41,025 nucleotides of DNA, from positions 1-41,025 of the forward strand of contig PHEU01000027.1 in the NCBI GenBank assembly GCA_002841295.1, read 5' to 3'. The notes under the pieces are model-generated. The model worked only from the letters and a program-made list of their open reading frames with translations, was not told the origin of the DNA and made no database searches. The position numbers and the translations under genes were made by a program. Source of the DNA: Actinobacteria bacterium HGW-Actinobacteria-6 (lineage in GTDB: Bacteria > Actinomycetota > Coriobacteriia > Anaerosomatales > Anaerosomataceae). Position 1 is the stretch's first letter. Each line of letters starts with the position of its first letter. Below are positions 5,496-14,876 of the stretch, one piece after another.

Positions 5496-8222
5496 CTACG
5501 GCGCCGGGGTCGTCTCGGCACTGCCTGAAAGCTGTTCGAGTGCCGAGCCGAGCTCCTGGATCGCCCTGCCGTAGGCTGCCCAGTCACCGGCCTTCTGCGC
5601 CTCGATCGCCTTTAGATACAAGTCGCGCGCGATGTCGACCGTTGGCGCTAAAGAGCCAATGGGTTGCTGCGTCGGCGCTGCACCGAAGACAGACTCAAGC
5701 GCACTCTTAAGGTCAGGCTGCATCGCTACTGAGTCACCGTAGGCGACCACAACCCGGGTGAGCTGCGGCATCGCCGTCTGCTCGGCTTGCAGGTAGAGCG
5801 GCTGAATATAGACGATTGAATCTTCAATCGGAATGACGAGCATGTTGCCGAATAGCACACCGCTCCCCCGCTGGTTCCACAATGTGAGCTGCTGACTGAT
5901 CACGGGGTCCTGGTTCACCCGCGCGCTCACCTGCTGCGGTCCCAGCACAAGCTTCTGCTTGGGGAACGTGTAGACGATGCGGCGACCGTAGGTGTCGGGG
6001 TCCGAAGACGCCGCCATCCAGCCGATCATGTTGTCTTTGTTCCGGGGTGTGAACGGCAGCATGATCATGAAGTCCTCGGCAGGTTCCTGCGGGAGCTTCA
6101 TGAGCACGTAGAACGGATCCATCGGCGTGCCGCTAGCCTCGCCGGGCAGCTCCCACTGATCTTCTTTGTTGTAGAAGACGAGCGGATCGAGCATGTGGTA
6201 GGTCTTATACACGGCGGCCTGGACGCGGAAGAGGTCCTCGGGATAGCGCAGGTGGTCGCGAACACCCTCGGGCATCTCAGACTCATCGGTGATGAGACCA
6301 GGAAAGACCGCACGCCAGGTCTCCAGCACGGGATCGGTGTCACCGAAAGCATACAGACTCACCGTGCCGTCATATGCGTCCATCGTGATCTTCACTGAGT
6401 TACGCATGTAGTTCACGCCACCGATGCGCTCCGAGTACGGGTAGCGGTCCGAGGTGGTGTACGCGTCGACGATCCAAACGAGCTTGCCGTCGATGATGGC
6501 AGCGTACGGATCACGGTCGAGCGTGAGGAACGGCGCGAGTGCGCCGATGCGCTCGGTCAGCGACCGGTTGAAGAGCACCTTGCTGTCCGGCGTGATGTAG
6601 GTGCTGAAGAGCATCTGCGGTGCAGAGAAGCGCAGTGCAAACGCGGCACGGCGCACGATGCCACCCATTGCGATGCCCGTCTTCCCTTCGTACGACGTCG
6701 TCGCGTTCTGGTCGCCCACGGGGTAGTCGAACTCCTTGATCTCCGTGGCGGCGATCACATAGTTGGTGGTGAGCTCGCCGTAGTAGACGGCGGGGCGGTC
6801 AACCTTGAGGTCTGTCAAACCTGTCGGCGGAATGTCCCGAACGATGAAGCTCGGCAATCCCTGCCCGCTCGACTCGTTCACCGGGCTCACAACCGCGCCG
6901 TAGCCATGCGTGTAGACGAGATGCTGGTTCACCCACGTCTTGGCTTGCTCGGCAAGCTGGTCGACATTCATCTCCCGAAGTGAGACCAGAACCTGGCGCC
7001 GCTCGCCGTCGATAGTGTAGCGGTCGACATCTACGTCGATGAAGTCATAGTAAGGGCGGATACCCTGCAGCTGCTGATACGATTGCGACACGATGCTAGG
7101 GTCCCAAAGACGTACGTTCTTGATGGTATCGCTGTCGCCCGCGACTGCCGAGGCGGTCAGGCTCTCCTCGGCGGGGAATGCACGCACGATAACGTCATCG
7201 ATCTGGAACGCCTTGCGGGTGGCGGCGATATTGCGCTCGATGTACGGAGCCTCAGCTGCGACCTCGTTGGGTGAGACGCGGAACTGCTGGATGACCGCCG
7301 GGTAGATGCCACCGACGAGCACTGACGCACCGATCCATACGGCAAGCGCGATGGCTGGAAGCTTCCAGCCTTTGAAGCGGATGTTCACCATGAGCGCGAT
7401 GCCCGAGAGCACCGCGATCACAATCAGTATCTGATACGCCGGCAGTTGCGCATTGATGTCGGTGAACGACGCGCCGATAACTTGGCCTCGGCTGGAGAAG
7501 TTCAACTCGAAGATATCGAGCCAATAGCGGAAGCCTTGCACCACGATCATAAGGCCGCCGAGTACCGAGAGGTGCGCCTTCACGTGCGGGTCAAATCCCT
7601 TGAGGCGTGCCCAAGGTCGGATCGAGCCGGTGAGGACATGCACGATCGCGGTCACGAGAAGCGTAAACGCGAGCGCGCCAGTGAGCCAGTCAGCGACCGT
7701 TCGCAACGCCGGCATCGTGAAGAAGTAGAAGGAGAGGTCGCGTCCGAATTGAGGATCGGTCTCGCCAAAGGGAACTGCGGCAAGAGCGAGTCGGAACACC
7801 GACCACTGCGCCGCCATCGCCGCGCCTGAGACGAGGGCTGCTACCGCGCTGATGAGAACAAGGGCGGCGCCTGAGAATTGCTCGAGCGTATCGCGCACCT
7901 GCTGAATTGCCATCTCATATCGGAACCCGACATCGTCGGTGGCTCTGAGTGTGACCTTCGGCGCCATCTTGCGGGCAATCAACACGTTTGCATACAAGAT
8001 TATGAAGAACGCCAGGAAGAAGACGGCACCGGTAATCCAGCCCGACGTGATGCGGGTCCAGAAGACACCCGACTGTCCGAGATCGCTGTACCACAGCGCG
8101 TCTGTGTAGAACGTGGCCACACCCCCGGAGATGGCAAGAAGAACAACCACCACTCCGATGATGATCGGCACCACGGGACGAGTGCCGCGACTGGCACGAT
8201 TGTTAGAAATCACATCAGGCAT
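5496..8222 (-). CDS. UPF0182 family large integral membrane protein
   Basis: This 908-residue protein starts at ATG 8222 behind GGAGGAACAGCG. The N-terminal third contains about seven membrane helices, the first at residues 17-38 (VPIIIGVVVVLLAISGGVAT). The rest is a large extracytoplasmic domain with the family's typical blocks such as YNKEDQWELPGE, MLPFTPRNKDNMIGWMAA and QWSVFRLAL near the start. The length fits the 900-1000 residues of actinobacterial and cyanobacterial UPF0182/COG1615 proteins. The function is not established in the family. The C-terminal tail (about 840-908) is a helical segment with QKAGDWAAYGRAIQELG, as often seen in these proteins. A strong terminator follows. The upstream HD-GYP gene ends 42 bases before it, so co-transcription with the HEAT/HD-GYP pair is possible. 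Confidence 0.93.
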   Translation of the reverse strand: MPDVISNNRASRGTRPVVPIIIGVVVVLLAISGGVATFYTDALWYSDLGQSGVFWTRITSGWITGAVFFLAFFIILYANVLIARKMAPKVTLRATDDVGFRYEMAIQQVRDTLEQFSGAALVLISAVAALVSGAAMAAQWSVFRLALAAVPFGETDPQFGRDLSFYFFTMPALRTVADWLTGALAFTLLVTAIVHVLTGSIRPWARLKGFDPHVKAHLSVLGGLMIVVQGFRYWLDIFELNFSSRGQVIGASFTDINAQLPAYQILIVIAVLSGIALMVNIRFKGWKLPAIALAVWIGASVLVGGIYPAVIQQFRVSPNEVAAEAPYIERNIAATRKAFQIDDVIVRAFPAEESLTASAVAGDSDTIKNVRLWDPSIVSQSYQQLQGIRPYYDFIDVDVDRYTIDGERRQVLVSLREMNVDQLAEQAKTWVNQHLVYTHGYGAVVSPVNESSGQGLPSFIVRDIPPTGLTDLKVDRPAVYYGELTTNYVIAATEIKEFDYPVGDQNATTSYEGKTGIAMGGIVRRAAFALRFSAPQMLFSTYITPDSKVLFNRSLTERIGALAPFLTLDRDPYAAIIDGKLVWIVDAYTTSDRYPYSERIGGVNYMRNSVKITMDAYDGTVSLYAFGDTDPVLETWRAVFPGLITDESEMPEGVRDHLRYPEDLFRVQAAVYKTYHMLDPLVFYNKEDQWELPGEASGTPMDPFYVLMKLPQEPAEDFMIMLPFTPRNKDNMIGWMAASSDPDTYGRRIVYTFPKQKLVLGPQQVSARVNQDPVISQQLTLWNQRGSGVLFGNMLVIPIEDSIVYIQPLYLQAEQTAMPQLTRVVVAYGDSVAMQPDLKSALESVFGAAPTQQPIGSLAPTVDIARDLYLKAIEAQKAGDWAAYGRAIQELGSALEQLSGSAETTPAP

Positions 8223-8264
8223 CGCTGTTCCTCCGGTCGGAATCGCGCCGCAAAGACAGCGGCA

Positions 8265-9752
8265 TCACAAAAAGTCCGAGACCTCAACGTTCAAGCCTGC
8301 GGGATCAAGGCAACGCTCAACAGTGCGGCCCTCGGCATCATCGGTGAGGTCCACATCTACCGGCGTGATCATCTCGCCACCGACAGCCGCGATGATACGC
8401 ACACGCGGCAAAGAGACCTCGTGTGGGTTCGGTGAGATGACTATACCCGTTTCGCCAGAACTTAGGAGAACCACGGAGCGTGGCGGATACAGTCCCATCA
8501 GATTCACGAAAAGCCGAACCAACGTCGGGTCGAGCGCACTGTCTGCGTTCTTGATGAGCGTGACGATCGCGTCGTCTTGCGGCCTGGCGGCGCTATATGT
8601 TCGTCGAGAGGTCATCGCGTCGTATGCGTCGGCGACAGCGACAATGCGGCTACCGAGGTGCTGCTTCCTCAATGGAACCCTCTGCGGGTACCCCGTGAGG
8701 TCGTAGCGCATGTGGTGCTCAAGGACAATGACCGTCGCGGCCTTGTCGAGCCCGGGGGTGAGTGCGGTGTTCTCGGCACCGAAGATGGGGTGTTGGCGTA
8801 TCTGCGCCCACTCCTCAGAAGTCAGAGGCCCCGGCTTATTGAGGATCTTGAGGTCAACCGTCATCTTCCCGACGTCGTGCAGCAGCGCGCTGACTCCAAG
8901 CGTCGAAAGGAAACGGAAATCGTGCGTGATCATCGAACCGAGTGCGAGCGACAGGATAGCGACGTTCACCGAGTGATAGAACGTGTACTCATCGAAGCTC
9001 TTCAACCCGACGAGCTCGAGCGTTGCGTAGCGGTTGTTCAACACGTTCTCGATCAGACTACGAACGGTGCCCTTCACCCGGGGCACGTTGATCACTTGGT
9101 TCGCTCGTATCAGACGCTCAAGCTCGCGCATGAGTTCAAGCGCGTTCGAGTACGCCTCACGAGCCAACTTCTTGCCGTCCTCATCCTTGATCTCAGCCGG
9201 TTCGCGATAGACCGCGACGCCACTCACCACGATGCGCGTGAGACCGGCCTCGATGGCCATCGCCGACACGCCACCCTGATGCGCCACGACATCTGGGTCT
9301 GCACTGATGATCTTCGCGAATCGCTGGATCTCGCTCCGGGTCGCGCCACGCGCGAACACCACATTGCCAGCGCCGATCGCTGTCATGTCGCGGATGAGCT
9401 GGTCAAAGAGCACACTGTCCTCGGCAAGAAGCTGCTCACCAAGGAGAAGCTCGTCGTCGTAGAACGTGATGGGGACATCTACGCCCTCGTCGTGAAACTG
9501 CGCAAGAACCGCGGCGAACTCATCAATCGCCTGCTCTACCGCCGGGTGTTCTTGCGGGTAGAAGCGCTGAGCGCGCCTGAGCGCGTAGAGGCGCGCAAGC
9601 ATGGCACGCGCGCGTTTGGTCTGCTTTGCCGAGAAGACCGTCACAGGAGGAGGCGTCTTCGTGCTATCGGCTTCGATGAGATTCGACCCGACGTCGCCTC
9701 CAGCGGCGCCGGCCGCCTCGCGGATGATGTCATTCAGATGATCCTCGGCCAT
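8265..9752 (-). CDS. HD-GYP domain phosphodiesterase with N-terminal LYP-module (copy A)
   Basis: The protein has 495 residues. The ATG at 9752 shares its A with the TGA stop of the HEAT-like gene upstream (TGATG), and GGAGGTGCGTG precedes it. Residues about 50-150 form a module with RFYPQEHPAVEQA that is shared with three other proteins in this window. Residues about 250-410 are an HD-GYP domain with HD at 292-293 (LLHDVGK), HP at 321-322, HH at 346-347, GYP at 354-356 and VADAYDAM at 373-380. All metal ligands appear present, but the usual HHE is HHM. HD-GYP enzymes degrade c-di-GMP or related cyclic dinucleotides. A beta-rich C-terminal domain ends in EVSDFL. The partner scaffold is probably the adjacent HEAT-like protein. 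Activity is inferred from motifs only. Confidence 0.88.
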   Translation of the reverse strand: MAEDHLNDIIREAAGAAGGDVGSNLIEADSTKTPPPVTVFSAKQTKRARAMLARLYALRRAQRFYPQEHPAVEQAIDEFAAVLAQFHDEGVDVPITFYDDELLLGEQLLAEDSVLFDQLIRDMTAIGAGNVVFARGATRSEIQRFAKIISADPDVVAHQGGVSAMAIEAGLTRIVVSGVAVYREPAEIKDEDGKKLAREAYSNALELMRELERLIRANQVINVPRVKGTVRSLIENVLNNRYATLELVGLKSFDEYTFYHSVNVAILSLALGSMITHDFRFLSTLGVSALLHDVGKMTVDLKILNKPGPLTSEEWAQIRQHPIFGAENTALTPGLDKAATVIVLEHHMRYDLTGYPQRVPLRKQHLGSRIVAVADAYDAMTSRRTYSAARPQDDAIVTLIKNADSALDPTLVRLFVNLMGLYPPRSVVLLSSGETGIVISPNPHEVSLPRVRIIAAVGGEMITPVDVDLTDDAEGRTVERCLDPAGLNVEVSDFL

Positions 9753-11923
9753 CACGCACCTCCTCTCTCAGAAGATGCGAGCACGTCAAGTGCAGACTCA
9801 GCGGCGGCACGGACCTCACGAAGACGTCCGGACCTCAGTATTGAGCGGCGGCCGGTCAGGGACCTGAGTGCCGGGATTGCCCCGGCATCGCCAATGCGGC
9901 CGAGCGCCTCGATGGCCTCAACGCGCGGACCGACGTCACGGTTTCCGCGGCCCTCTCCCTGGGCAACCGCTAGCAGCGCCTTCACGGCACATCGCGCACC
10001 AACTCCACCGAGATACCGAGCGGCGAGCTGCACGTTCTGCGCATCCTCATCGGCCAGCGCGGCCGTGAGCATCTCATCAGCCAGGCGGTCGCGGATGTTC
10101 GAAAGCGCGCGGATGGTCTCTCGGCGAACGCGCGCATCGTTGTGCCGAAGCGTCCGGCCGAGGTAAGGAAGCGTATCGGAGCCTCTGGTTGAGCCGAGAA
10201 TGCTGACGACGTTACGCACAAAGTACCAGCGGGGGTCACTCACCTGCTCACCGAGGCGCTGGACGTGCCCCGGCGCGAGGTCGGTCACCAGGTCGACGAG
10301 CGCCTTGCGTGCGGCCATGTCCGGCTCGTCGGCGAGAACCTCAAGCAAGGAGTCGATGGTGTGACCGCCGAGCAGACCCAGCAAACGCCGACAGGTGGCA
10401 TGCTCTGGTGAGTCAGCCGCAAAGACCCGCATCGAACGTGCGATGATCCGAATCTGATCGGGCTCCGCAAGGCTCATGAGCACCTCGGATACCCTCGCGC
10501 GCAACGGCTCCGAAAGCGTCTCGTCACACGAGAGCGTCGACAGGGCCAGCGCGGCGTCCGCGGCGATCTCATACTCGCCCCACTCAATCAGCATCACGAG
10601 GTTGCCCTCCACGCTGGCAAGAATGGATGAGAACACTTCCGGCCGTCGCTCGAGCGTTGCGATAGTCACAAGCGCGGCGATCACCTCGCCGTCCGAGACG
10701 TTCGCCAGTGCCTCTTCGCGCAGGGCCTTCAGTTCCGAGTCGCCCTCGTCAGTCATCAAGTCACGCGACGGCGCTAGATCGATGAGCTTGAGAACCCCGT
10801 CGATGGGCTCCCTTTCCTGCTCCTCGGTCTTTCGAATCACCTGAAGGTGGGTCGGAAGCGCCTGATCCAGAATCTCGGTGATGTCGCTCTCCGACGCACC
10901 CGCATCGGCGAGCGCCGAGCGCGCGGCCTCCGATACGTCGTCCTTACCGGCAATCGAGATGAGCGCGAGATTACGAAGTGCCCGCGAGATGCCTTCGCGA
11001 CTCACCGGATCCGGGTCGAGGCCCTCGGCCAGCGCGCGGCAGACTTCATCCAAGTCGAGTTGTCTGATGACCTCAGCGACGGTGTCATCGATGCGGGCGT
11101 CGGCAAGCAAACGATCGACCAGCAGCTGGTGACGGGTTTCGGGATCGAGGCCCATCACCGCCTCGGCGATCGAGCGGAATAGCGCATGGCGGTCCTCGGC
11201 AAGCTCACCGTTGGCAATCCGCGCAAGCATGGAGACTCGCTCAGCAAGCGCCGCGGTGGGGCCGGAGGCAGCGCGAGCAAGCGCGACGTCTTGCAGATAG
11301 CGATTCACCAGTTTTGGGCTCGCCACGAATCGCATGAGCAACCGCTGATCGCGTGGCTTGATACCGTACGGACCACCGAGGAGTGATTCAATGCGGGCGT
11401 TGTCCGGCGGCCACACGTTATCCTCGACGACTTCTTCTTCAACCGCATCAGGGATGTTCGTGTCCACGAACTTGGTGGCCGCACTCCCGATTGTGATGCC
11501 GTCCACCTGCCGCTCCCAGAGCCGGGCTTCAAATCCACCCGCCGCTTCGATCTCCTCGGGAGTCTCTAAGAGCACGCTGAGAAACGCGGTGACTTCAGTC
11601 TCACTTACGCCGGAATGAAAACGGATGTCCGACAACTTGCGTGCGTAGAGTTCATGCGCGAACGCTGCGAATGCGGGTTGGTCCGGAAGAATAGGTAGGC
11701 TCTCGAAGAAGAGGCCCTCCTTGACGACGACGATCCTGACGCCTGAGCGCTCACGCAGCTGCGCGCGCAGCGCCGAGACGACCTCGCGTGCGTTCTCTCG
11801 CGGAATCGTGCTCGTGGGCGGGTAGAGTTTCACCGCCTTGTACGTCACGACAAGCTGTTTAACCAAGCTCTCGATTGCAGCCGGGGCACGCTCGCCCGAT
11901 GTCTTGGCGTTTGCCACGCTCAC
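9752..11923 (-). CDS. HEAT-repeat-like scaffold protein with N-terminal LYPP module (copy A)
   Basis: This 723-residue protein starts at GTG 11923 (GGGAGGATC upstream); a GTG two codons later is equally possible. Residues about 15-125 contain AVKLYPPTSTIPRENAREV and a beta-rich segment VRIVVVKEGLFFESLPIL, the module shared with the HD-GYP neighbour and with the second locus. The remainder is almost wholly helical. From about residue 560 to 715 clear HEAT repeats appear (RNVVSILGSTRGSDTLPYL, RRETIRALSNIRD, RVEAIEALGRIGDAGAIPAL). No signal peptide or membrane helix is seen, so it is probably cytoplasmic. The one-base overlap with the HD-GYP gene implies coupled translation and a shared complex. 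The exact role is unknown. Confidence 0.85.
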   Translation of the reverse strand: MSVANAKTSGERAPAAIESLVKQLVVTYKAVKLYPPTSTIPRENAREVVSALRAQLRERSGVRIVVVKEGLFFESLPILPDQPAFAAFAHELYARKLSDIRFHSGVSETEVTAFLSVLLETPEEIEAAGGFEARLWERQVDGITIGSAATKFVDTNIPDAVEEEVVEDNVWPPDNARIESLLGGPYGIKPRDQRLLMRFVASPKLVNRYLQDVALARAASGPTAALAERVSMLARIANGELAEDRHALFRSIAEAVMGLDPETRHQLLVDRLLADARIDDTVAEVIRQLDLDEVCRALAEGLDPDPVSREGISRALRNLALISIAGKDDVSEAARSALADAGASESDITEILDQALPTHLQVIRKTEEQEREPIDGVLKLIDLAPSRDLMTDEGDSELKALREEALANVSDGEVIAALVTIATLERRPEVFSSILASVEGNLVMLIEWGEYEIAADAALALSTLSCDETLSEPLRARVSEVLMSLAEPDQIRIIARSMRVFAADSPEHATCRRLLGLLGGHTIDSLLEVLADEPDMAARKALVDLVTDLAPGHVQRLGEQVSDPRWYFVRNVVSILGSTRGSDTLPYLGRTLRHNDARVRRETIRALSNIRDRLADEMLTAALADEDAQNVQLAARYLGGVGARCAVKALLAVAQGEGRGNRDVGPRVEAIEALGRIGDAGAIPALRSLTGRRSILRSGRLREVRAAAESALDVLASSERGGA

Positions 11924-12005
11924 GATCCTCCCGCGTCATGACCGGCAGACATCACCCTCGTCCCGATTATGCCCTCTTAACGCCTTCGGTGCTATCATCG
12001 CGGCC

Positions 12006-12677
12006 ATGGAACCAACGAACAGCACCGTCTTGCTTGCCTCGGCATCGCCACGCAGGCGTCGGCTCATCGGCTGGCTTGGCCTTACCGCCGACGTCACATC
12101 CGTGGACACCCCCGAGGACCTCTCGTCGCCGCTGGCCGCCGTACCGGGACAGCTCGCAGCCTCGATCGCCGCCGAGAAGGCCGTTGCAGCCCGCGAGGCC
12201 GGAGCGGTCGGACGCCTTGTTCTCGCGTTCGACACGATAGTCGTGCTCGATGATGACGTGCTCGGCAAACCTGCAGATCTTGACGACGCCTACCGGATGT
12301 TGCGTGCGCTGTCTGGTCGCACGCACCACGTTGTCACGGGCGTGGCGCTCTTCGAGCCCGAGCACGACGCTCCCCGCACATTCGCGGTCACCACACGCGT
12401 CGCGATGCGGGAGCTCTCCGACGACGATATCGCAGAGTGGGCGGCCAAGGGCGAGCTCATGGGATGCGCGGGGGCGTACAACATAGAACACCATCTGGCG
12501 TCCGTCAGTCTTGACGAGTGCTATCAGAATGTCGCGGGGATGCCGCTGTGCCACCTGCACGCGGCGCTTGGATCCGGAGAGGTCGCGGGCGGGCCCTCGG
12601 GGCTCATGTCGCCGATCGCTGCATGCGACGCCGCGCTCGGCAGAACCTGCGCGCTCGGTCGCACGCTCGTTCGCTAG
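12006..12677 (+). CDS. maf: Maf-family nucleotide pyrophosphatase
   Basis: The protein has 223 residues. The ATG at 12006 is chosen because LLASASPRRRRLI, the conserved Maf N-terminus, follows directly; the ribosome binding site is weak. Maf proteins hydrolyse non-canonical or modified nucleoside triphosphates and are linked to septum formation. Visible motifs are SASPRR (12-17), FDTIVVLDDDVLGKP with the catalytic Asp, LSGRTHHVVTGV, and MGCAGAYNIE (normally GKAGAYxIQ). The last region is more divergent than usual (HHLASVSLDECYQNVAG), and there is a C-terminal extension with extra Cys residues. It is divergent from the HEAT-like gene. It converges on the methyltransferase gene, whose stop codon shares CTAG with its own. 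Confidence 0.85.
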   Translation: MEPTNSTVLLASASPRRRRLIGWLGLTADVTSVDTPEDLSSPLAAVPGQLAASIAAEKAVAAREAGAVGRLVLAFDTIVVLDDDVLGKPADLDDAYRMLRALSGRTHHVVTGVALFEPEHDAPRTFAVTTRVAMRELSDDDIAEWAAKGELMGCAGAYNIEHHLASVSLDECYQNVAGMPLCHLHAALGSGEVAGGPSGLMSPIAACDAALGRTCALGRTLVR

Positions 12678-13501
12678 AGCCGAACAGCCGTCACGATCAT
12701 CGACTCGTCCTTCTCGGCATCAAGGGCCCGGCCTGTGTGATCGCCGAGGAAGCGCACGTCGCCGAAGCCTGCGCGCGCAAGTTCCGCGCCGATGAGCGCA
12801 GGGGGCATCGCAAAGTGTAGCGACCTGCGTGTCCGCAGCGTCCAGCCGCCGACCGGGTCGGCCTCGAGCGTCTTCGGCCAGCTCTCGATCGAGTGCGCGC
12901 CTTCACGCACCGCCGGGTCGCGCACAAGTGTCACGAAGTCGAAGAGCACACCGTCGCCCTCAGGTGTGTAGTCCAGCAGCCGCAAGAAGAACTTATCGCC
13001 GCCCGGAGTCTCCCGGAAGACGGGGCTCATCGTACGGATACGTTGCGTGACAAGCCGCTCGTGATTGAGGTAGTGCAGCACGAGCACGCCGCCTTGCTCA
13101 ACCGCCGCCGAGAAGTCCTCAAGCGCCACGCGCAAACCTTCAAGCGAGCGCACGTGCGGAAGCGCGTTTCCAGTACACGTGAGCGCGCCGACCTTCCCGC
13201 CGAGCAACCCGGCGAGCTCGCCAAAGCCGCCCTCGACGATCCGCACGTCGCTGCCGGCCGCCTCGGCGTTCTCGCGGGCAAGGGCGAGCATGTCAGCGCT
13301 CGGGTCGATGGCGGTCACGTCGAGTCCCCAGCTGCGGAACATGATCGCGTGGCGTGCGCTACCCGCGCCGACGTCGGCGATTGATCGCACACCGTGCGAC
13401 TCGAACAACTCACGAAAGAACGGAGCCTCGCGCGTCAACCTGCGGTCCCAGTCCACCAGCTCGTCGTACTCGCGCTCCTCATTGTGCTTCGCATCGAACA
13501 T
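12674..13501 (-). CDS. Class I SAM-dependent methyltransferase
   Basis: The protein has 275 residues from ATG 13501, one base after the stop of the amidohydrolase gene, which suggests an operon. The N-terminus has YDELVDWDRRLTREAPFF, typical of class I methyltransferases. Motif I is IADVGAGSARHAI (41-53) with the Gly-rich SAM loop, followed by the acidic end of strand 2 (LDVTAIDPS) and SDVRIVEGGF. Later LTCTGNALPHV occupies motif IV. The C-terminal half is a beta-rich substrate domain ending in SMIVTAVRL. The substrate is unknown. It converges with maf and overlaps it by the 4-base CTAG. Confidence 0.85.
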   Translation of the reverse strand: MFDAKHNEEREYDELVDWDRRLTREAPFFRELFESHGVRSIADVGAGSARHAIMFRSWGLDVTAIDPSADMLALARENAEAAGSDVRIVEGGFGELAGLLGGKVGALTCTGNALPHVRSLEGLRVALEDFSAAVEQGGVLVLHYLNHERLVTQRIRTMSPVFRETPGGDKFFLRLLDYTPEGDGVLFDFVTLVRDPAVREGAHSIESWPKTLEADPVGGWTLRTRRSLHFAMPPALIGAELARAGFGDVRFLGDHTGRALDAEKDESMIVTAVRL

Positions 13502-13502
13502 G

Positions 13503-14423
13503 CTACACGTCCAATTCGAATATACGCACGGCGTTGCCGCGCAAGATGAGATCACGATCGCGATCCGAGAGCCCAAGCTCCTCAAGCGTTCGCACCTGTT
13601 GGAACTTGATCCACTTGCGATACTTTGCGGTCGTGCCCGAATCCGTCCCGAAGAGCACTCGCTCCGGACCGAACGCCGTGAGCGCACGGTCAAAGACTTG
13701 CGAAAGCGTGTACCCGTGCGGGTCGTAGTCCATCCAGTTGTTCGTGCCCGAGGAATCAAACGACACGTTCTTGCACTGATAGCCGAGACGAAGCGCCTCG
13801 TGCAGGTATCCGGCGCCAAAGTGCGCGATTACGAACGGCATGTCCGGGTAATCGCGGGCAACCGGTGAGAGATCTGTCGGGTCGGCATATCGCAGGTCGC
13901 CAGTAGGATCGACCGTCACGCCGTAGTGAATGCAGATAGACGCGCCCAGCTCGGCCGCCTTGTCGAAGAACGGACGACACGCCGGATCCGAGAGGTGGAA
14001 GCAGCGGTTCACCGGCAGGAGCTTCACACCCTTGAAGCCCGCCGCCATCTCGCGTTCGAGCAACGCCGGCGCATCGGGCGTTCGCGGATCAATATTGCAA
14101 AGAGCAGCAACCCGGCCCCCTGAGGCGGCGATGAAGTCGCGTGAGTACTGCGAGTCCGGCAACACCGACATCACGACGGCCTTGGCTACGCCGGCATCAT
14201 CGAGCCGGGCAGCATACCAGCGCGCCATCTCGCCTGCGGTGAGATCCGGAAGCGTCTCTTGCCTGCGTCCGAACTTGCCTTCTTCCAGCGCCTTCTTCCA
14301 GCGCGGGTTGGCGTCCGGGTTCTGTTCGATGAACTCTCGGAAGAGCGGCAACGCAAACATGTGGACATGCGCATCAACGATCTCGCCTGGTCGCGTCACT
14401 GGAGCATTGTGTCCACTCGGCAC
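13503..14423 (-). CDS. Amidohydrolase-2 family metal-dependent hydrolase
   Basis: The protein has 306 residues; GTG at 14423 is the likely start, 7 bases after the preceding gene. The TIM-barrel metallohydrolase pattern is complete: H19xH21 in VDAHVHMF, K134 in GFKGVKLLPV, H166 in SICIHYG, H201 in FVIAHFGAG and D261 in LFGTDSG. This is the amidohydrolase-2 arrangement seen in ACMSD-type decarboxylases and lactone hydrolases, acting on small organic acids. The substrate cannot be assigned. It is followed directly by the methyltransferase gene and preceded by the PspC-domain gene, all on the same strand. Confidence 0.87.
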   Translation of the reverse strand: MPSGHNAPVTRPGEIVDAHVHMFALPLFREFIEQNPDANPRWKKALEEGKFGRRQETLPDLTAGEMARWYAARLDDAGVAKAVVMSVLPDSQYSRDFIAASGGRVAALCNIDPRTPDAPALLEREMAAGFKGVKLLPVNRCFHLSDPACRPFFDKAAELGASICIHYGVTVDPTGDLRYADPTDLSPVARDYPDMPFVIAHFGAGYLHEALRLGYQCKNVSFDSSGTNNWMDYDPHGYTLSQVFDRALTAFGPERVLFGTDSGTTAKYRKWIKFQQVRTLEELGLSDRDRDLILRGNAVRIFELDV

Positions 14424-14430
14424 GACGAGC

Positions 14431-14868
14431 CTACCCTGCCTGCGGCGGGGTCATCGGCTCTTCCGGCATGACCACCGACAGAACGATGTACGCGACGACC
14501 GCAGTCCAGACGCCCCCGACAAAGGCCAGTGCGACGAAGCCGAGCCGGACGAGTGTCGTATCAACCCCGAAGTACTTTGCAAGCCCGCCAAGCACTCCGG
14601 AAATCACCTTGTCGCTACGCGACCGGTACAGGCGAGTGCCCTTCGCCGGGGCATGGAAGCTCCCGCCACGGTTCGCAAGTACGATCACGACGATACCAAC
14701 GAGCACCAGTGCCACAGGACCTCGCGCCGCGCTCAACACGCGCCACATCATGAGTAACGGCTCCGGAACCAAGTTGAACTGCCTGGCCATGAGCACGGCC
14801 CCGGCAACGATAAGGAGCCCGCCGATGATGAGAAGTGGTGAATTCTGTTCGTTGCGTCCGTCGGACAT
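14431..14868 (-). CDS. PspC-domain membrane protein with N-terminal two-helix segment
   Basis: The protein has 145 residues with ATG 14868 behind AGGAGGAAAC. The N-terminal half has two membrane helices (LLIIGGLLIVAGAVLMA and PVALVLVGIVVIVLA). Residues about 78-140 are a PspC domain: RLYRSRSDKVISGVLGGLA, KYFGVDTTLVRLGFVAL and a final helix ending VVMPEEP. PspC domains occur in phage-shock and LiaRS-type envelope stress systems. It follows the LiaF-like gene with an 8-base gap, and the next upstream gene also has a PspC domain. It is part of a minus-strand envelope cluster without a visible response regulator. Confidence 0.87.
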   Translation of the reverse strand: MSDGRNEQNSPLLIIGGLLIVAGAVLMARQFNLVPEPLLMMWRVLSAARGPVALVLVGIVVIVLANRGGSFHAPAKGTRLYRSRSDKVISGVLGGLAKYFGVDTTLVRLGFVALAFVGGVWTAVVAYIVLSVVMPEEPMTPPQAG

Positions 14869-14876
14869 GTTTCCTC

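Noticed and set aside
8577-10166. 529-codon plus-strand frame antisense to the HD-GYP and HEAT-like genes
   Set aside because: It is a GC-bias shadow: Arg/His/Ser-rich, no motif, crossing two well-supported genes.
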